Shown piece after piece: positions 14,951-15,081 of a DNA stretch of 15,081 nucleotides (positions are counted from its first letter, which is position 1; each line of letters opens with the position of its first letter). The translations under genes and the position numbers were made by a program. The notes under the pieces were generated by a model. It ran no database searches, was not told the origin of the DNA, and saw nothing but the letters and a program-made list of their open reading frames with translations. The stretch is taken from contig KN805388.1 in the NCBI GenBank assembly GCA_000818945.1, positions 465,490 through 480,570 of the forward strand, in the 5' to 3' direction. The DNA is from Schizochytrium sp. CCTCC M209059 (taxonomy: Eukaryota > Sar > Bigyra > Thraustochytrida > Thraustochytriidae).

Positions 14951-15081
14951 GCTGCGGCTGCCAGGACGTCTTTTCAGGAAAGGCGAGGGGCCCACGGAAG
15001 AGCAGCGGGGTGGCCACGGGCGTTCCCGCAGAGGAATCAATGACAGCCGTCACGGGAAAGATGCACGTCTGCGCGTCTGCA
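12759..15081 (-). CDS. Gln-rich, NLS-bearing protein of unknown family (5' partial)
   Basis: The frame is open from the window's right end to TGA at 12759, about 773 residues. There is no ATG before the edge. A GTG at 15053 is not a credible eukaryotic start, so the N-terminus lies outside. Near the start are poly-Gln runs of about 15 and 9 residues, and a third of 16 (14421-14468). A basic RKRRRAETRR at about 14606-14635 and RKRRRVKPR at about 13038-13064 look like nuclear localisation signals. The second follows a Ser-rich run at about 13070-13180. Between about 14100 and 13180 the chain looks folded, with blocks such as HRMPYKFKSLEQAL, ELERQHFDFIYDRQRFDQVF and LLLGIEYFKFMSFTECFSL. A second ordered block near the C-terminus contains LTQMHFFRTSKRTFGRVPAI. 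I do not recognise the family. Poly-Gln and NLSs suggest a nuclear, perhaps transcriptional, role. Confidence 0.8.
13075..13097 (-). repeat. GAC/GTC triplet run coding poly-Ser in gene 5
   Basis: A GAC-type run on the plus strand is read on the minus strand in the register that gives consecutive Ser codons, part of the Ser-rich segment just before the second basic cluster. Confidence 0.7.
14421..14468 (-). repeat. Poly-Gln tract 3 (CAG-dominated)
   Basis: On the minus strand this reads CAG, CAA, ten CAG, then four CAA: 16 Gln codons in gene 5. It mixes a pure CAG core with CAA flanks. Confidence 0.9.
14865..14891 (-). repeat. Poly-Gln tract 2 (CAG x8 plus one CAA)
   Basis: On the minus strand, eight CAG codons followed by one CAA encode nine Gln in gene 5, 18 bases from the CAA tract. 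Confidence 0.9.
14910..14951 (-). repeat. Poly-Gln tract 1 (pure CAA x14)
   Basis: Fourteen uninterrupted TTG on the plus strand read as CAA codons on the minus strand and encode the first long Gln run of gene 5, preceded by one CAG Gln codon. Purity suggests a young microsatellite. Confidence 0.92.

Overview
The window looks like nuclear DNA of a GC-rich, intron-poor unicellular eukaryote. Five long open frames run from stop to stop with no clear need for splicing. They have eukaryote-type start contexts, such as GCCGCCATGG for the second gene, and encode eukaryotic families (condensin kleisin, IQ/EF-hand, TPR). Long acidic, Ser-rich and poly-Gln stretches are common. Bacterial features (ribosome binding sites, operons, CRISPR) are absent. 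A stramenopile protist, perhaps a thraustochytrid or labyrinthulid, is my best guess. This rests on overall style plus possible flagellar proteins and cannot be settled from the window.

Layout: three genes on the plus strand (530-2626, 3165-4850, 5385-7607) converge on two minus-strand genes (12107-9222, and a 5'-partial gene from the window's right end to 12759). Gene 1 is condensin subunit CAP-H, the only confident identification. Gene 2 is an unrecognised Ser/Asp-rich protein carrying an internal duplicated FGGLP module. Gene 3 has about five TPR repeats followed by a very acidic tail. Gene 4 has about eight IQ motifs followed by two intact EF-hands, so it is a calmodulin/calcium-type protein. 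Gene 5 is a Gln-rich, NLS-bearing, probably nuclear protein with a folded-looking core I cannot name. Several of the longest open frames begin at TTG or GTG and were shortened here to the first sensible ATG. Gene 5 has no ATG before the window end and must be treated as incomplete.

Intergenic stretches are 0.5-0.65 kb, except for 1.6 kb between the convergent genes 3 and 4. That gap holds a broken, coding-like stretch (about 8330-8985) spread over three plus-strand frames with stops and frameshifts, probably a decayed gene or mobile-element fragment. Other structure outside genes: a tetranucleotide tract in the CAP-H leader, two adjacent perfect palindromes before gene 2, three tandem 18-mers running into GTC/GGC triplets, a 24-bp alternating purine-pyrimidine tract before gene 3, and a 13-bp-stem hairpin before gene 4 whose loop carries a splice-donor-like CAG|GTGAGG.

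The genes do not form an evident pathway. CAP-H acts in chromosome condensation. Genes 3 and 4 have domain types common in ciliary/flagellar proteins, but that link is inference. I saw no self-contained new system. The most promising leads are the gene 2 duplication and possible in-frame intron, the phase-compatible upstream exon of gene 4, the unnamed core of gene 5, and the decayed element at 8.3-9.0 kb.
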